Positions 1 through 8,942 of a DNA stretch of 64,000 nt are shown one piece after another. How positions within the stretch are numbered: position 1 is the first letter of the stretch; every line of letters starts with the position of its first letter. This DNA is from Chitinimonas prasina (GTDB lineage Bacteria > Pseudomonadota > Gammaproteobacteria > Burkholderiales > Chitinimonadaceae), in contig NZ_BSOG01000006.1 in NCBI RefSeq assembly GCF_030160395.1, positions 124,001-188,000 on the forward strand, given 5' to 3'. A model generated the notes under the pieces. The model searched no databases. It was not told the DNA's origin and was given only the letters and a program-made list of their open reading frames with translations. The translations under genes were made by a program, and so were the position numbers.

Positions 1-1
1 G

Positions 2-115
2 CGTGCATCAATCAAGCTGGACATCGCGCAGACCCTGAAGGAAGGGCAGCAGGATGGACAGCCTAAAAAGAAGGGCGATACCAAGGCCCATGTCTCGGCG
101 ATTGTTTCATATTGA
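2..115 (+). CDS. C-terminal end of a TpsB-type (ShlB/FhaC/HecB) outer-membrane transporter, partial
   Basis: Only the last 37 codons lie in the window; the reading frame is open from base 2 to the TGA at 113-115. The segment has an amphipathic stretch ending in a Gln/Lys/Asp-rich turn and a last strand ending HVSAIVSY. This resembles the final extracellular loop and C-terminal beta strand of FhaC/ShlB-family barrels, which normally end in an aromatic residue. It sits 78 bp upstream of a large TPS-domain exoprotein in the same direction, the usual tpsB-tpsA order. The predicted role is secretion of that exoprotein across the outer membrane. The assignment rests on a short fragment plus context, so a different outer-membrane beta-barrel protein is possible. 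Confidence 0.6.
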   Translation, partial: RASIKLDIAQTLKEGQQDGQPKKKGDTKAHVSAIVSY

Positions 116-193
116 GCCGGCACGTTTGCGTGTCGCAGTAACTGGATAAATATGGCGGTTAAACCGCCTCCGCGTCGAGCGGAAGGAGTCACC

Positions 194-3100
194 ATGAGTA
201 TCTCGCAGCAGCCCGGTTTTGCCATGAAATCCCTGTTTGTTGCCACGCTGGCCTGCTATGCGCCGCTGGTCGCTGCCAACCCTACCGGCGGTACGGTGGT
301 GTCCGGCGGTGCCACGTTCAACCAGCAAGGCAACAGCCTGATCGTGACCAATACGCCAGGTACGGTGATCAACTGGCAGTCGTTCTCCATCAATCAGGAT
401 GAACTGACCCGCTTTGTGCAGCAGAACGCCAATAGCGCGGTGCTGAACCGGATCACCGGGCAGGACCCTTCGCAGATACTGGGGCAGCTGCAATCGAATG
501 GGCGGGTGTTCCTGATCAACCCGAACGGGATTGTGTTCGGCCAGGGGGCGCAAATTGATACGGCGGGCTTGGTGGCCTCGACGCTCAATATCAGCGACGA
601 CGATTTCAGGGCCGGCAAGCTCAAGTTTGAGGGTGCGGCCACAGGCAATATCAGCAATGCCGCCAATATCACCACGCCGTCAGGCGGCTTTGTCTACTTG
701 ATCGCACCCAATGTCGAAAACAGCGGTGTCATCGTATCGCCCAAGGGCGAGATATTGCTCTCGGCTGGCCGCAGTGTGGAGTTGGTCGATGGTGTTGATA
801 CCAGCCTGCGCGTGAAGGTGCATGCACCTGCCGGCCAAGTGGTCAATGTGGGGCAACTGATTGCCGAGCAAGGCCGTATAGGCATCTTTGCTGCGGCCAT
901 CATGCAGCAGGGCGTGGTCAGCGCCAACCGTGCCGAAGTGGGCGAGGGCGGTAAGATCGTCTTCAAGGCCACTGATGCATTGAACCTGGCTGCCGGTAGC
1001 CTCACCGAGGCCAAGGGCGGGCAGGTGCTGGCACAGACCAGTGCGGGCGATACCCTGGTAAGCGGTGTGGTGGACGTATCCAATACCGCCGGTGTGGGCG
1101 GGCAGGCGACCTTGCTGGGCAAGCGCGTGGGCGTGTTCAACGGTGCGACCGTGGTGGCCGATGGGCGTGACGGCGGTGGCCAGGTACGTATTGGTGGTGA
1201 CTTCCAGGGCAAGAACCCCGATGTACAGAATGCGCAGGTTACCGCTATTGCCGAAGGGGCGAAGGTGAGTGCCAATGCTACCGGCAATGGCATGGGTGGC
1301 CGGCTTATCGTCTGGTCTGACCTGGCGACCCGTGTGCAAGGCAACCTAAGCGCCCGTGGTGGGCAGTTGGGTGGTGACGGTGGCTTCACCGAGATTTCGA
1401 GTAAAGGCCACCTCGACCTGCGCTCGGTGGTGGATCTCTCATCGACCCATGGCAAGGTGGGGCAGCTGCTGCTGGATCCGACCGACCTGTGGATAGGCTC
1501 CGCACCTGGCGTGTGTCTGCCGACGGTATGCGTGGATGGTAGCAGCGGCGGCACCTTGCTGGACAACACCTTTAGCTACGCCGAGCACGCCGATCACTCC
1601 TATATCTCCGCCTCCCTGATCAATATCCAGGGTGCGTCGGCGATGGTTACACTGCAATCGAACAACAACATCACGGTTGCCGAGGATGTCGAGAGTGATT
1701 TCGGCTTGACGCTGCAAGCTAACAACGATATCGAGGTGTTAAGCGGCGTCAATATACTCAGCGATCTGGGCAGTGTGGTGCTGGATGCCGATCACGATAT
1801 CCTGGTGGGTTCGAGTGCCACCATCACGACCAACGGTGGCCCGGTAGACCTGATTGCGGGCAACGGAATTTTCCACCTCGGCACCATCAATAGTTCCACC
1901 TCGGTACTGTTGCAGGCGACCAATGATATCTCGATTGCTTCGGGCGCTAATATCACTGCCAGCAGCGGCGCGGTAACCCTGATGGGGCGGGATGTGTACC
2001 TCGGCTCGGGCGGCTTGGTGGACGCTGCTGGCCTGCTGAAAATCGACGCCAGCCGTCATATCACCCTGGATGGCTCGCTTGATAGCGATAGCACGGTGGA
2101 ACTCAAGTCACTGAATGGCGCTGCCAGCATGACAGGTACGGCGACTGTAATGGCGCCGACAGTCAATCTGCATGTGGGTACGGGTGGATTCAATTCCGGC
2201 GCCAATACGCGGGTGGATACCGACGCCCTATTCATTATTGGCGCCAAGGGCAATGTCACCATAGGCGGCCTGGATGGTAAGACCACACAGACACAGATCA
2301 ATGCTGCTCACGACGCTGGCTTCGGCAATCTGACGCTTGATATTACCGAGACAGCTGGTATCAACCAAGGCTTAAAGGTGGGTAGTGTCGGCATAGGCTG
2401 GGCGGGGGGCACGGTCAAGCTCAACTCCAAGTTTGGCGATATTACGCAGGTGGATGGCTCGCATGTCAAAGCCAAGCACCTGATCGTGACCTCGGAGAAT
2501 GCCTCAGGGACCGGCAATATCCTGCTCAATGGCAGCGGCTCGATCAACGAGATTGCCGAATTGAGCGCGGCGGTTTGCCAGGGCAGTTGCAGTGGCGCCA
2601 GTTCACTGAGTGTGAACAACAATACCGCGATGGCGCTGACCAACTTCGGCACCAATGCCGTTACCGGCCCCAACAACATCACCATCAAGAGCGTAGGACC
2701 GCTGACGGTCAATGGTGTGGTGAATGGGGGTGGGTTTGTCGATCTGGTTAGTGATGGCAAGCTGACAGTTAACAGCAACGTCACTGCAGCCAGTGGCTTG
2801 AGCCTGGATGGTGGCGGCGGCATCGACATCAATGCCTTGGTGGCAGGTACGACGAGCGTGAACCTGAAGTCAGGTAACGCGGCGGTGCAGGCTGGTTCGT
2901 CAGGGATGGTGTCGGCAAACAACCTCTATTTGCAAAGCATGGGCGGTACGGGGGCCGTAGGCTCCAAGAGTGCTCCGCTGAAGCTGACCAGCGGCGGCGG
3001 CATGGCGGTCTATATCGGTTCGGGATCGGATACCATCAGCAGCGTATCCTTGGATATGCAAGGCTCCGGCAACCTGAGCCTGTTTGCAGGTGGCGAAACC

Positions 3101-6100
3101 TCGTCCTTCAATATTGGCAACCTGTTTGTTACGGCACTGAACAACATCAACGCCAATGCTGGCATCACTGGTAATGAGCTTGCCCTCAAGTCCAGCGGCG
3201 GTAGTGTGTCGCTGAGCAACTACAGCTACAACCTGAGCGGGTTGACGCTGGAAGCGGGGTCTGCAGGCTCGGTTGCCTTTAATGGCTCGTCGGTGTTTGT
3301 CAATAATCTGAACGTCAAGGCCGGCACCTTCAATATGAGCTCGGCGCCGGCGCTGAGTATAGGCAGTGCCACGGTAGCGGCGGACAATATTATCTTCGGC
3401 GGCCAGTCGCTGGGTACATCGGCCTCGCCACTGTCGTCGCTGACGCTATCGCCCTTCCAACCCACCGGCGATCTGACCCTGAGCACCGGCCTGGCAGCCA
3501 GCCTGTTTACCAACAACCTGCTGCTGACCGGCAATAACGTCAATCTGCCGACAGGTATCTCCCTGTCAGGCCGCCTGGGTACGGATATAACCGGTAGCTT
3601 CAATGCCGGTGCGATGGTCAGCGCCAATGTGGTCGATATCAAGGCGGGCGCCGGTGTGAGCCTCAATGGCCTTTCGGCCACTGATATCATTGTGAACAGC
3701 GGTGGCGGCATTACCGGCCTGTCTGCCATAACCGGCGGTCTGATCTCGCTGACATCGGCCAGCAGCCTGGGGTCGTCCAGTGCACCCTTGGGTATTACGG
3801 CCAATAACCTGACCTTGGTGACAACAGGGGCGGGTGCCGGTATCTATGCGGCTTCTAATGCGGGCCAGGTAACCCTGAATGCGGCTGGTGATATCGTCTA
3901 CAACGCGCAAGGGCCGGCCTCGCTAAGTGCGACCAGTTCGGGTGGCGGGATCAATATCACCGGTGCGGGCGACTTGTCATTCAGTAGCCTGACCGGCACC
4001 GGAGACGTGCTGGTCAACAGCGCAGGCGCTCTGAACCTGGCCAGTGCCAGTGGTGGCAGCATTACGCTGATGGCCGCAGGCAGCATAGGCGCTGACGGCG
4101 GGCCTGTCAGGGTGAATGCCAGCAGCCTGCTTAAGGCCACTACCACGGGTAGCGGCTCGGGCATCTACATTGCCGAGGCCGATGGCGTGGATTCGGCCGT
4201 ACTGACCACCAACAATGGCGACATCAGCTTCACCAGCGGGGGGGCTGCCAGCGTGACGGCAACGACCGGCGGTGCCGGCCGTAATGTGTCGCTGACAACC
4301 ACCAGCGGCAACCTGACAGTAGCGGGCCTTGGCGATGTGGCCAACAAGCTGACGCTGGCATCGGCGGGTAGCCTGATAACCAGCGCGGGTGTCAATCTGT
4401 CTGCGGCAGATTTGAGTCTGAAGTCGGTCGACAGCTTCAACCTGGGCGGCAACCTGACTGCCAATACGGCGCTCTCGCTCGATAGCGGTGGCGCGATCAC
4501 GACCGCGGCCGGTGCCACTATTTCGGCGCCGACGCTGACCTTGCGCGCCGTAGGCGGCATAGGCACCGAAGGCGGCAGCGCCAACGTCAACACCAGCAAC
4601 CTGCTGGCTTCCACCAGCGGTAGTGGCGCCGGTATCTATATCAATAGCGTGGGTACTTCGCCCCTGAATGCGGCGGTAAATGCCGGTTCGGGCAATGTAC
4701 GCCTGAGCGTGGCCGGCGATATGACCGGGAGCGTGGCGGGCAGCGATGTGCATGTCCAATCGGTGGGCTCGATAGGCAATGCCGGGCAGCGCCTGCAACT
4801 GGCATCCAACAACCTGACCCTGCTCAGTGGCGGCAGCATCTTTGCCAATGAAGCAGATGGCACCACGGCGCAATTGACCACCACCAATGGCGATATCGAT
4901 TTTGCCAGTGGCGGTGCCAGTACCGTCGGTGCAACGGTGGGGGGCAGCAATCGCAGCCTGTCGCTGGCCACGACCAGCGGCGACCTTACTGTCAGCGCAC
5001 TGAGCGGTTCGCTGGCCAAGCTCTCGCTGGCCAGCGGCGGCAACCTGAACACCCCGGCTGGCGTGAGCCTGGAGGCAGCGGAACTGGCGCTCAAGTCGGC
5101 CAGCAGTTTCAATCTGGGTGGCAATCTGAGTTCCAGCGGCGCATTGACACTGGACAGCGGCGGCAGCATTACCACCGCCAGCGGCGTCAGCATCACTGCG
5201 CCAACGCTGACGTTGATCGCAGCTACTGGCATAGGTAGTTCGGGTGCCGCAGCCTCGGTCAATACCAGTAACCTCACGGCCAAGTCTGGTAGTGGCGGCG
5301 TCTTCATCAATAGTCTGGGCAGTTTGGCGAGTGCGAATCTGGGCAGCAGTAGCGGCGCTATCCAGCTCAAGACCGCTGATGCAACCGGATTGCTGGCCTC
5401 GATCGACGCGGGCTCCGGTTCGGTACTACTGAACCTGGCTGGCGGCCTGAGTGGCGAAGTCAAAGGCGGCGATATCGAGCTGTCAGTGGCATCCGGCGGA
5501 GTGGGAACCGGCGCGGAGGCGCTGCGGGTGGCAGCCAACAACCTGAAGGTAACCAGTGCTGGCGGCGTATTCATCAACGAGAAAGACGCCCTGAACGCCG
5601 TGGTGACGACCACCGATGGCGCCATCGAACTGACGGCGGGCGGCAACCTGACGGCAGCAGGCACAGCGGGTGGAGGCAAGGGCATCAAGCTGGCCAGCCT
5701 AGGCGTGATAGACCTGGCCGGGCTGTTGACCAGCGGCGACCTGACTGCCACGGCATCGGGCAATATCGTGGGTTCGGGCAGCGGCAACAGCGTCAGCGCC
5801 CGCCTTGCCAGTTTCTCGGCGGGTGGCATGATAGGGCCGCTTAAAACCAGCCTGCAGGTGCTGCAAGCCAAGGCTGGCAACTCCATCGATGTACTGAACG
5901 CAACTGCGCTGGAAGTGCAGAGCGCTACCGCAGGTTCGGGCAGCGTGCGTATCGAATCGAACGGCGGCCTGACAACCACCGGTCCGGTCGTGGCCGGTAC
6001 CTCGGTGGATCTGATTACCCATAGCCCACTCACCATTGGTGCTGGTGGCGTGTCGGCCGGTTCGGGAATTACCCTCAAATCGGGCTCCGGTACGGGCAAC

Positions 6101-6739
6101 GATGACATCACCATCAACGGCATCCTGCAGAGCACCACGGGCGGTTGCCTGGTGGATGCCGGTGGCAGCGTGGCCCAGAACGCCAATATCGTACTGGGCG
6201 GCAACGGGGCAGTGACGGTGAATTCCCAGACCGGCAATGTGCTGATGGCAGCAGGCACCACCACCTCCACCAACGGCGGCAGCATAGGGTACACGGCGCA
6301 AGGCAATATCGCGCTGAGCTTGCTGGATGCGGGCCCGACCGGTGCGGTGGCAGTGAATGCGACGACTGGCGCAGTCAGCTCGGTCACACCAGGTCGCATC
6401 AATGTGCGTGGCGGTCAGCTGACAGTCAATGCGGGTGGACGTATCGACATGGGCGTGGATGTGCCTGCCGATCAGCTGAAGTTCAACAGCGGCGTAGGCT
6501 ATGCCGTGGTACGCGATGCATCGGGTGGCCTGGTGCCTGGCAGTTCGGCGCCAACGACGGATGATGGCGCCCAGAATGATACGGTTAATGCCATCAATTC
6601 GGTCAACACCACGGTGAACAATGCGGGCGATGTCAAGGATGACGCCCAGAAGAAGATAGACGAGCAGCAGAGCGGTGACCAGACGCAAACTGATGAGGAA
6701 CAAGGCGATGACAAGAACAAGAAAACCAAGAAGTGCTAG
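194..6739 (+). CDS. Filamentous-hemagglutinin-like TpsA exoprotein (two-partner secretion)
   Basis: A 2181-residue secreted beta-helical protein. I chose ATG 194 because GGAAGGAG lies directly upstream at 181-188; an in-frame ATG at 152 has no such site. Residues 1-27 form a signal peptide ending LVAA before NPTGG. The TPS domain follows (about 28-300) with the conserved NPNG at residues 109-112 in the context FLINPNGIVFG. The rest is Ser/Thr/Gly/Asn-rich repeat typical of right-handed beta helices. A block beginning EADG (residue 1328) recurs at 1553 and, degenerate, at 1796. The C-terminus is a short charged tail of Asp/Glu/Gln then Lys ending in Cys. Cysteines are rare after the signal peptide and mostly paired (CLPTVC, CQGSC). 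There is no toxin domain at the C-terminus, so adhesin or biofilm function is likelier than contact-dependent inhibition. The substrate and host target cannot be read from sequence. Confidence 0.93.
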   Translation: MSISQQPGFAMKSLFVATLACYAPLVAANPTGGTVVSGGATFNQQGNSLIVTNTPGTVINWQSFSINQDELTRFVQQNANSAVLNRITGQDPSQILGQLQSNGRVFLINPNGIVFGQGAQIDTAGLVASTLNISDDDFRAGKLKFEGAATGNISNAANITTPSGGFVYLIAPNVENSGVIVSPKGEILLSAGRSVELVDGVDTSLRVKVHAPAGQVVNVGQLIAEQGRIGIFAAAIMQQGVVSANRAEVGEGGKIVFKATDALNLAAGSLTEAKGGQVLAQTSAGDTLVSGVVDVSNTAGVGGQATLLGKRVGVFNGATVVADGRDGGGQVRIGGDFQGKNPDVQNAQVTAIAEGAKVSANATGNGMGGRLIVWSDLATRVQGNLSARGGQLGGDGGFTEISSKGHLDLRSVVDLSSTHGKVGQLLLDPTDLWIGSAPGVCLPTVCVDGSSGGTLLDNTFSYAEHADHSYISASLINIQGASAMVTLQSNNNITVAEDVESDFGLTLQANNDIEVLSGVNILSDLGSVVLDADHDILVGSSATITTNGGPVDLIAGNGIFHLGTINSSTSVLLQATNDISIASGANITASSGAVTLMGRDVYLGSGGLVDAAGLLKIDASRHITLDGSLDSDSTVELKSLNGAASMTGTATVMAPTVNLHVGTGGFNSGANTRVDTDALFIIGAKGNVTIGGLDGKTTQTQINAAHDAGFGNLTLDITETAGINQGLKVGSVGIGWAGGTVKLNSKFGDITQVDGSHVKAKHLIVTSENASGTGNILLNGSGSINEIAELSAAVCQGSCSGASSLSVNNNTAMALTNFGTNAVTGPNNITIKSVGPLTVNGVVNGGGFVDLVSDGKLTVNSNVTAASGLSLDGGGGIDINALVAGTTSVNLKSGNAAVQAGSSGMVSANNLYLQSMGGTGAVGSKSAPLKLTSGGGMAVYIGSGSDTISSVSLDMQGSGNLSLFAGGETSSFNIGNLFVTALNNINANAGITGNELALKSSGGSVSLSNYSYNLSGLTLEAGSAGSVAFNGSSVFVNNLNVKAGTFNMSSAPALSIGSATVAADNIIFGGQSLGTSASPLSSLTLSPFQPTGDLTLSTGLAASLFTNNLLLTGNNVNLPTGISLSGRLGTDITGSFNAGAMVSANVVDIKAGAGVSLNGLSATDIIVNSGGGITGLSAITGGLISLTSASSLGSSSAPLGITANNLTLVTTGAGAGIYAASNAGQVTLNAAGDIVYNAQGPASLSATSSGGGINITGAGDLSFSSLTGTGDVLVNSAGALNLASASGGSITLMAAGSIGADGGPVRVNASSLLKATTTGSGSGIYIAEADGVDSAVLTTNNGDISFTSGGAASVTATTGGAGRNVSLTTTSGNLTVAGLGDVANKLTLASAGSLITSAGVNLSAADLSLKSVDSFNLGGNLTANTALSLDSGGAITTAAGATISAPTLTLRAVGGIGTEGGSANVNTSNLLASTSGSGAGIYINSVGTSPLNAAVNAGSGNVRLSVAGDMTGSVAGSDVHVQSVGSIGNAGQRLQLASNNLTLLSGGSIFANEADGTTAQLTTTNGDIDFASGGASTVGATVGGSNRSLSLATTSGDLTVSALSGSLAKLSLASGGNLNTPAGVSLEAAELALKSASSFNLGGNLSSSGALTLDSGGSITTASGVSITAPTLTLIAATGIGSSGAAASVNTSNLTAKSGSGGVFINSLGSLASANLGSSSGAIQLKTADATGLLASIDAGSGSVLLNLAGGLSGEVKGGDIELSVASGGVGTGAEALRVAANNLKVTSAGGVFINEKDALNAVVTTTDGAIELTAGGNLTAAGTAGGGKGIKLASLGVIDLAGLLTSGDLTATASGNIVGSGSGNSVSARLASFSAGGMIGPLKTSLQVLQAKAGNSIDVLNATALEVQSATAGSGSVRIESNGGLTTTGPVVAGTSVDLITHSPLTIGAGGVSAGSGITLKSGSGTGNDDITINGILQSTTGGCLVDAGGSVAQNANIVLGGNGAVTVNSQTGNVLMAAGTTTSTNGGSIGYTAQGNIALSLLDAGPTGAVAVNATTGAVSSVTPGRINVRGGQLTVNAGGRIDMGVDVPADQLKFNSGVGYAVVRDASGGLVPGSSAPTTDDGAQNDTVNAINSVNTTVNNAGDVKDDAQKKIDEQQSGDQTQTDEEQGDDKNKKTKKC

Positions 6740-7469
6740 CCCCATGTTGAAGCTGGCGACGCTTCTGGTCTCGTTCACCCTCGCCGTGCCTGCTTACGCA
6801 GCCCAGGCGGGTACCGTAACCCAGCTGGCCGGTGTGCTGAGTGCGCGCAAGGCAGATGGTATCGTCAAGATACTGGGCTTGCAGTCCAGCGTGGACAAGG
6901 GTGACCTGCTCTCCACCGGGGCCAATACCTATGCCAGGCTGAAGTTCAGCGATGGCGGGGAGTTGACCCTGCGGCCCAATACCCAGCTCAAGATCGATGA
7001 CTACAAGTTCGATCAGGCCAAGCCGCAGGAAGACAATGCCTTCTTCCGACTGGTCAAAGGGGGCTTGCGAGCGGTGACTGGGTTGGTAGGCAAGCGTAAC
7101 GGCCTGGAGAACTACCGCATGGCCACGCCGACGGCGACCATAGGCATACGCGGCACCAACTATGGCGTGCTGTTCTGCCGCAAGGAGGAAAGCCAGTGTG
7201 ACGAGTATCGCAGCAACGAAGGGCAGATCCCATTGGATGGCCTGTATGTTGACGTGGCAGATGGCCGCATCGTGGTGCAGAACCAGGGGGGGGCACAGGA
7301 ATTCGGCACCGGCGAGTTCGGTTATGTGGGCACCTTGACTACGCCACCGATTACCGTGCCGCCGCGCAGCGGCGTGCCCATTGCCACCGACAAGGGCACT
7401 AACAAGCCGCCTGAGGCTGTGCTGGAAAAGCAGGTAGATCAGAAGGACTTTGAGTGCACCATAGACTGA
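6708..7469 (+). CDS. Secreted FecR-domain protein
   Basis: A protein of about 253 residues with a basic N-terminus (TRTRKPRSAS) followed by a hydrophobic signal segment LATLLVSFTLAVPAYA. A FecR-type domain covers about residues 35-160: GTVTQLAGVLSAR near its start, then LLSTGANTYARLKFSDGGELTLRPNTQLKI and IGIRGTNYGV. I chose ATG 6708, preceded by GAGGAA and overlapping the end of tpsA by 32 bp; ATG 6744, just after the tpsA stop, is the alternative and would trim the basic region. FecR in iron uptake is a membrane-anchored sigma regulator. This protein lacks the cytoplasmic anti-sigma part, so a periplasmic or surface role linked to the exoprotein is more likely. FecR-like proteins beside TPS exoproteins are known, with unclear function. 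Confidence 0.8.
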   Translation: MTRTRKPRSASPMLKLATLLVSFTLAVPAYAAQAGTVTQLAGVLSARKADGIVKILGLQSSVDKGDLLSTGANTYARLKFSDGGELTLRPNTQLKIDDYKFDQAKPQEDNAFFRLVKGGLRAVTGLVGKRNGLENYRMATPTATIGIRGTNYGVLFCRKEESQCDEYRSNEGQIPLDGLYVDVADGRIVVQNQGGAQEFGTGEFGYVGTLTTPPITVPPRSGVPIATDKGTNKPPEAVLEKQVDQKDFECTID

Positions 7470-7529
7470 TTCCGACTGAGCGCCTGTAATGAACAGGAAA
7501 GCAGTGTCGTTTTGAGAAGTGTGACCCTG

Positions 7530-7558
7530 GCACCCGGTGAAACCGGGTGCTTGTTTTT
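7530..7558 (+). terminator. Rho-independent terminator after the TPS locus
   Basis: A perfect 9-bp stem GCACCCGGT/ACCGGGTGC (7530-7538 and 7542-7550) with a 3-base loop is followed by TTGTTTTTT. It ends the tpsB-tpsA-fecR transcript 60 bp after the last stop. Confidence 0.9.
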
Positions 7559-7835
7559 TGATTTGGCCAAATACCTTTGCAGCAGAGAAGGTCCTCTTCG
7601 ACTGCTGAGTGCGAGTGAATCGGGTTCATAGCATCCAGGCAGGTTGGACGTCCGCTTTGGGGGTGCTGAGCGACTTCCTAAGCCTTGCTCAATCGGTTTC
7701 ATTGATTGATTTACGCCTTGTGCAGCGGTTTTCTCAGCGACTCAAAGCTATCGCATCTACACTGTAATAAATCGAACAAGATAAAAGCCGTTGGGCAACA
7801 ACGGTGTGGATATCACATCTGAGGAGGTGTCAGCC
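7559..7835. other. Intergenic leader of the hybrid-kinase module
   Basis: This stretch between the terminator and the next start holds no convincing open frame. It becomes AT-rich near 7700-7790, where a promoter for the following genes would be expected, but I could not pick a clear -35/-10 pair. Confidence 0.4.
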
Positions 7836-8585
7836 ATGCAAATTGGCTGCCTGGTTATGACGGGTATTACCCGTCGTTCTGCTGCGTTCATCTTCGATGG
7901 TCATGACGAGCGTCCTTACCAGCTCAGCGACATTCTCTTCCGTGCTGACAACATCCATGCTGTGACCAGCAGCGTGGCAGTCGCGACAACCTGTCGGTCA
8001 TCTCAACAACCTGGGCAAATCAAACAAGATGCCGTATTCAGCGAGGTCGATGGCTGCGAAGTACTGAGCTTTCCGCAAGCAAGGCTGGAAATCTGCGATA
8101 CCCCGAGCATCCGTGCAGCAACCTGGTTTATTGAAGGCAGCGATGTTTTGGCGTTTCAAATAGGTGCGGTCAACAGCGTTAGTAAAATAAGCCGCCTCCG
8201 CTTGGTGCCTGCCTGGGTGCGGTACCAGATCGAGATGCTATATGCCCGATCTCAACAAGATGGCATGGCTGGCATGACCTATGCCACATTTCGACTCAGC
8301 GCTGGCTCGGCAATGGCATCGTCCAATCAAGCGGGCAAGCATACGTCGCTAGAGCATGCCTACTTTGAGACTACGGGCCAGTTTCTCAAGCTGCACAAGC
8401 GTATTACGGCACTTCTGAAGCCCAACCGCCTAAGCGGTTTCGCATGGGTACCCATGTTGCACTTTATCGCTCAGGTCACCATTCTCGAGCATATTCTGCT
8501 TGGGTTCAGCAAACGCGATACCAATGCAAACAAGATCGTTAAAACGCGTGCCACCCTGGGGCTTACCACTTTGCGCGTTTTGTAG
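7836..8585 (+). CDS. Unrecognised protein, first gene of the hybrid-kinase module
   Basis: A soluble-looking protein of 249 residues that I do not recognise. Start ATG 7836 was chosen over the upstream in-frame ATG because GAGGAGG (7821-7827) sits at the right distance. It has no signal peptide and no obvious membrane segment. It contains scattered Cys (near residues 5, 53, 75 and 86) and mixed alpha/beta character. The C-terminal third is helical and basic (KLHKRITALLKPNR, FSKRDTNANKIVKTRATLG). The stop falls in front of the Shine-Dalgarno of the next gene, 12 bp before its start. With the next gene and the hybrid kinase it forms one transcription unit, so a role in sensing or modulating the kinase is plausible but unproven. 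Confidence 0.6.
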   Translation: MQIGCLVMTGITRRSAAFIFDGHDERPYQLSDILFRADNIHAVTSSVAVATTCRSSQQPGQIKQDAVFSEVDGCEVLSFPQARLEICDTPSIRAATWFIEGSDVLAFQIGAVNSVSKISRLRLVPAWVRYQIEMLYARSQQDGMAGMTYATFRLSAGSAMASSNQAGKHTSLEHAYFETTGQFLKLHKRITALLKPNRLSGFAWVPMLHFIAQVTILEHILLGFSKRDTNANKIVKTRATLGLTTLRVL

Positions 8586-8597
8586 GAGGCGACCGAC

Positions 8598-8942
8598 ATG
8601 GCGGGTTCGGTAGAAGCAACGGATCCCCGGCAATTCGAGTTTCTCGATCATGCCAAGGTGGTCACCTGTTACAGCCATGGGATGTGGAATGGCACAGGCG
8701 ATATCGTGGGACCAGTAGCCGTCTCCACTTCATTGTCCGCGCGTGTGATGGTGGTGGCAAGGAACGCCGTTACCAAGCTTGCTTACCGGGCGTTTAAGGG
8801 GTTTATCCCTCATGTGAATGCCGTGCGGTTGACCATAGAGGGGGCAAAAGTTGTTTCAAACCTGAAGTGTTTGCCGCGCTATTTGTCCGCGGCGGAGCCT
8901 ATGAGCCTATCTCGATCCGGCTTGGGAATAAATTATGAGTAA
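8598..8942 (+). CDS. Small unrecognised protein coupled to the hybrid kinase
   Basis: A 114-residue protein of unknown function. Its start is supported by AGGAGG at 8584-8589. The 3' end overlaps the kinase start by 8 bp (TAA 8940-8942 versus ATG 8935), which suggests translational coupling. It has an acidic N-terminus, a central Ala/Val/Arg-rich part (ARVMVVARNAVTKLAYRAFKGF) and no signal peptide. It may be an accessory regulator of the kinase. No family was recognised, and its reality rests on the ribosome site, the tight spacing and co-direction. Confidence 0.55.
   Translation: MAGSVEATDPRQFEFLDHAKVVTCYSHGMWNGTGDIVGPVAVSTSLSARVMVVARNAVTKLAYRAFKGFIPHVNAVRLTIEGAKVVSNLKCLPRYLSAAEPMSLSRSGLGINYE

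Noticed and set aside
4636-6402. Long antisense open frames across the exoprotein gene, up to 588 codons
   Set aside because: They lie opposite a strongly supported TPS gene, show no family motifs and arise from its repetitive, GC-biased codon pattern.
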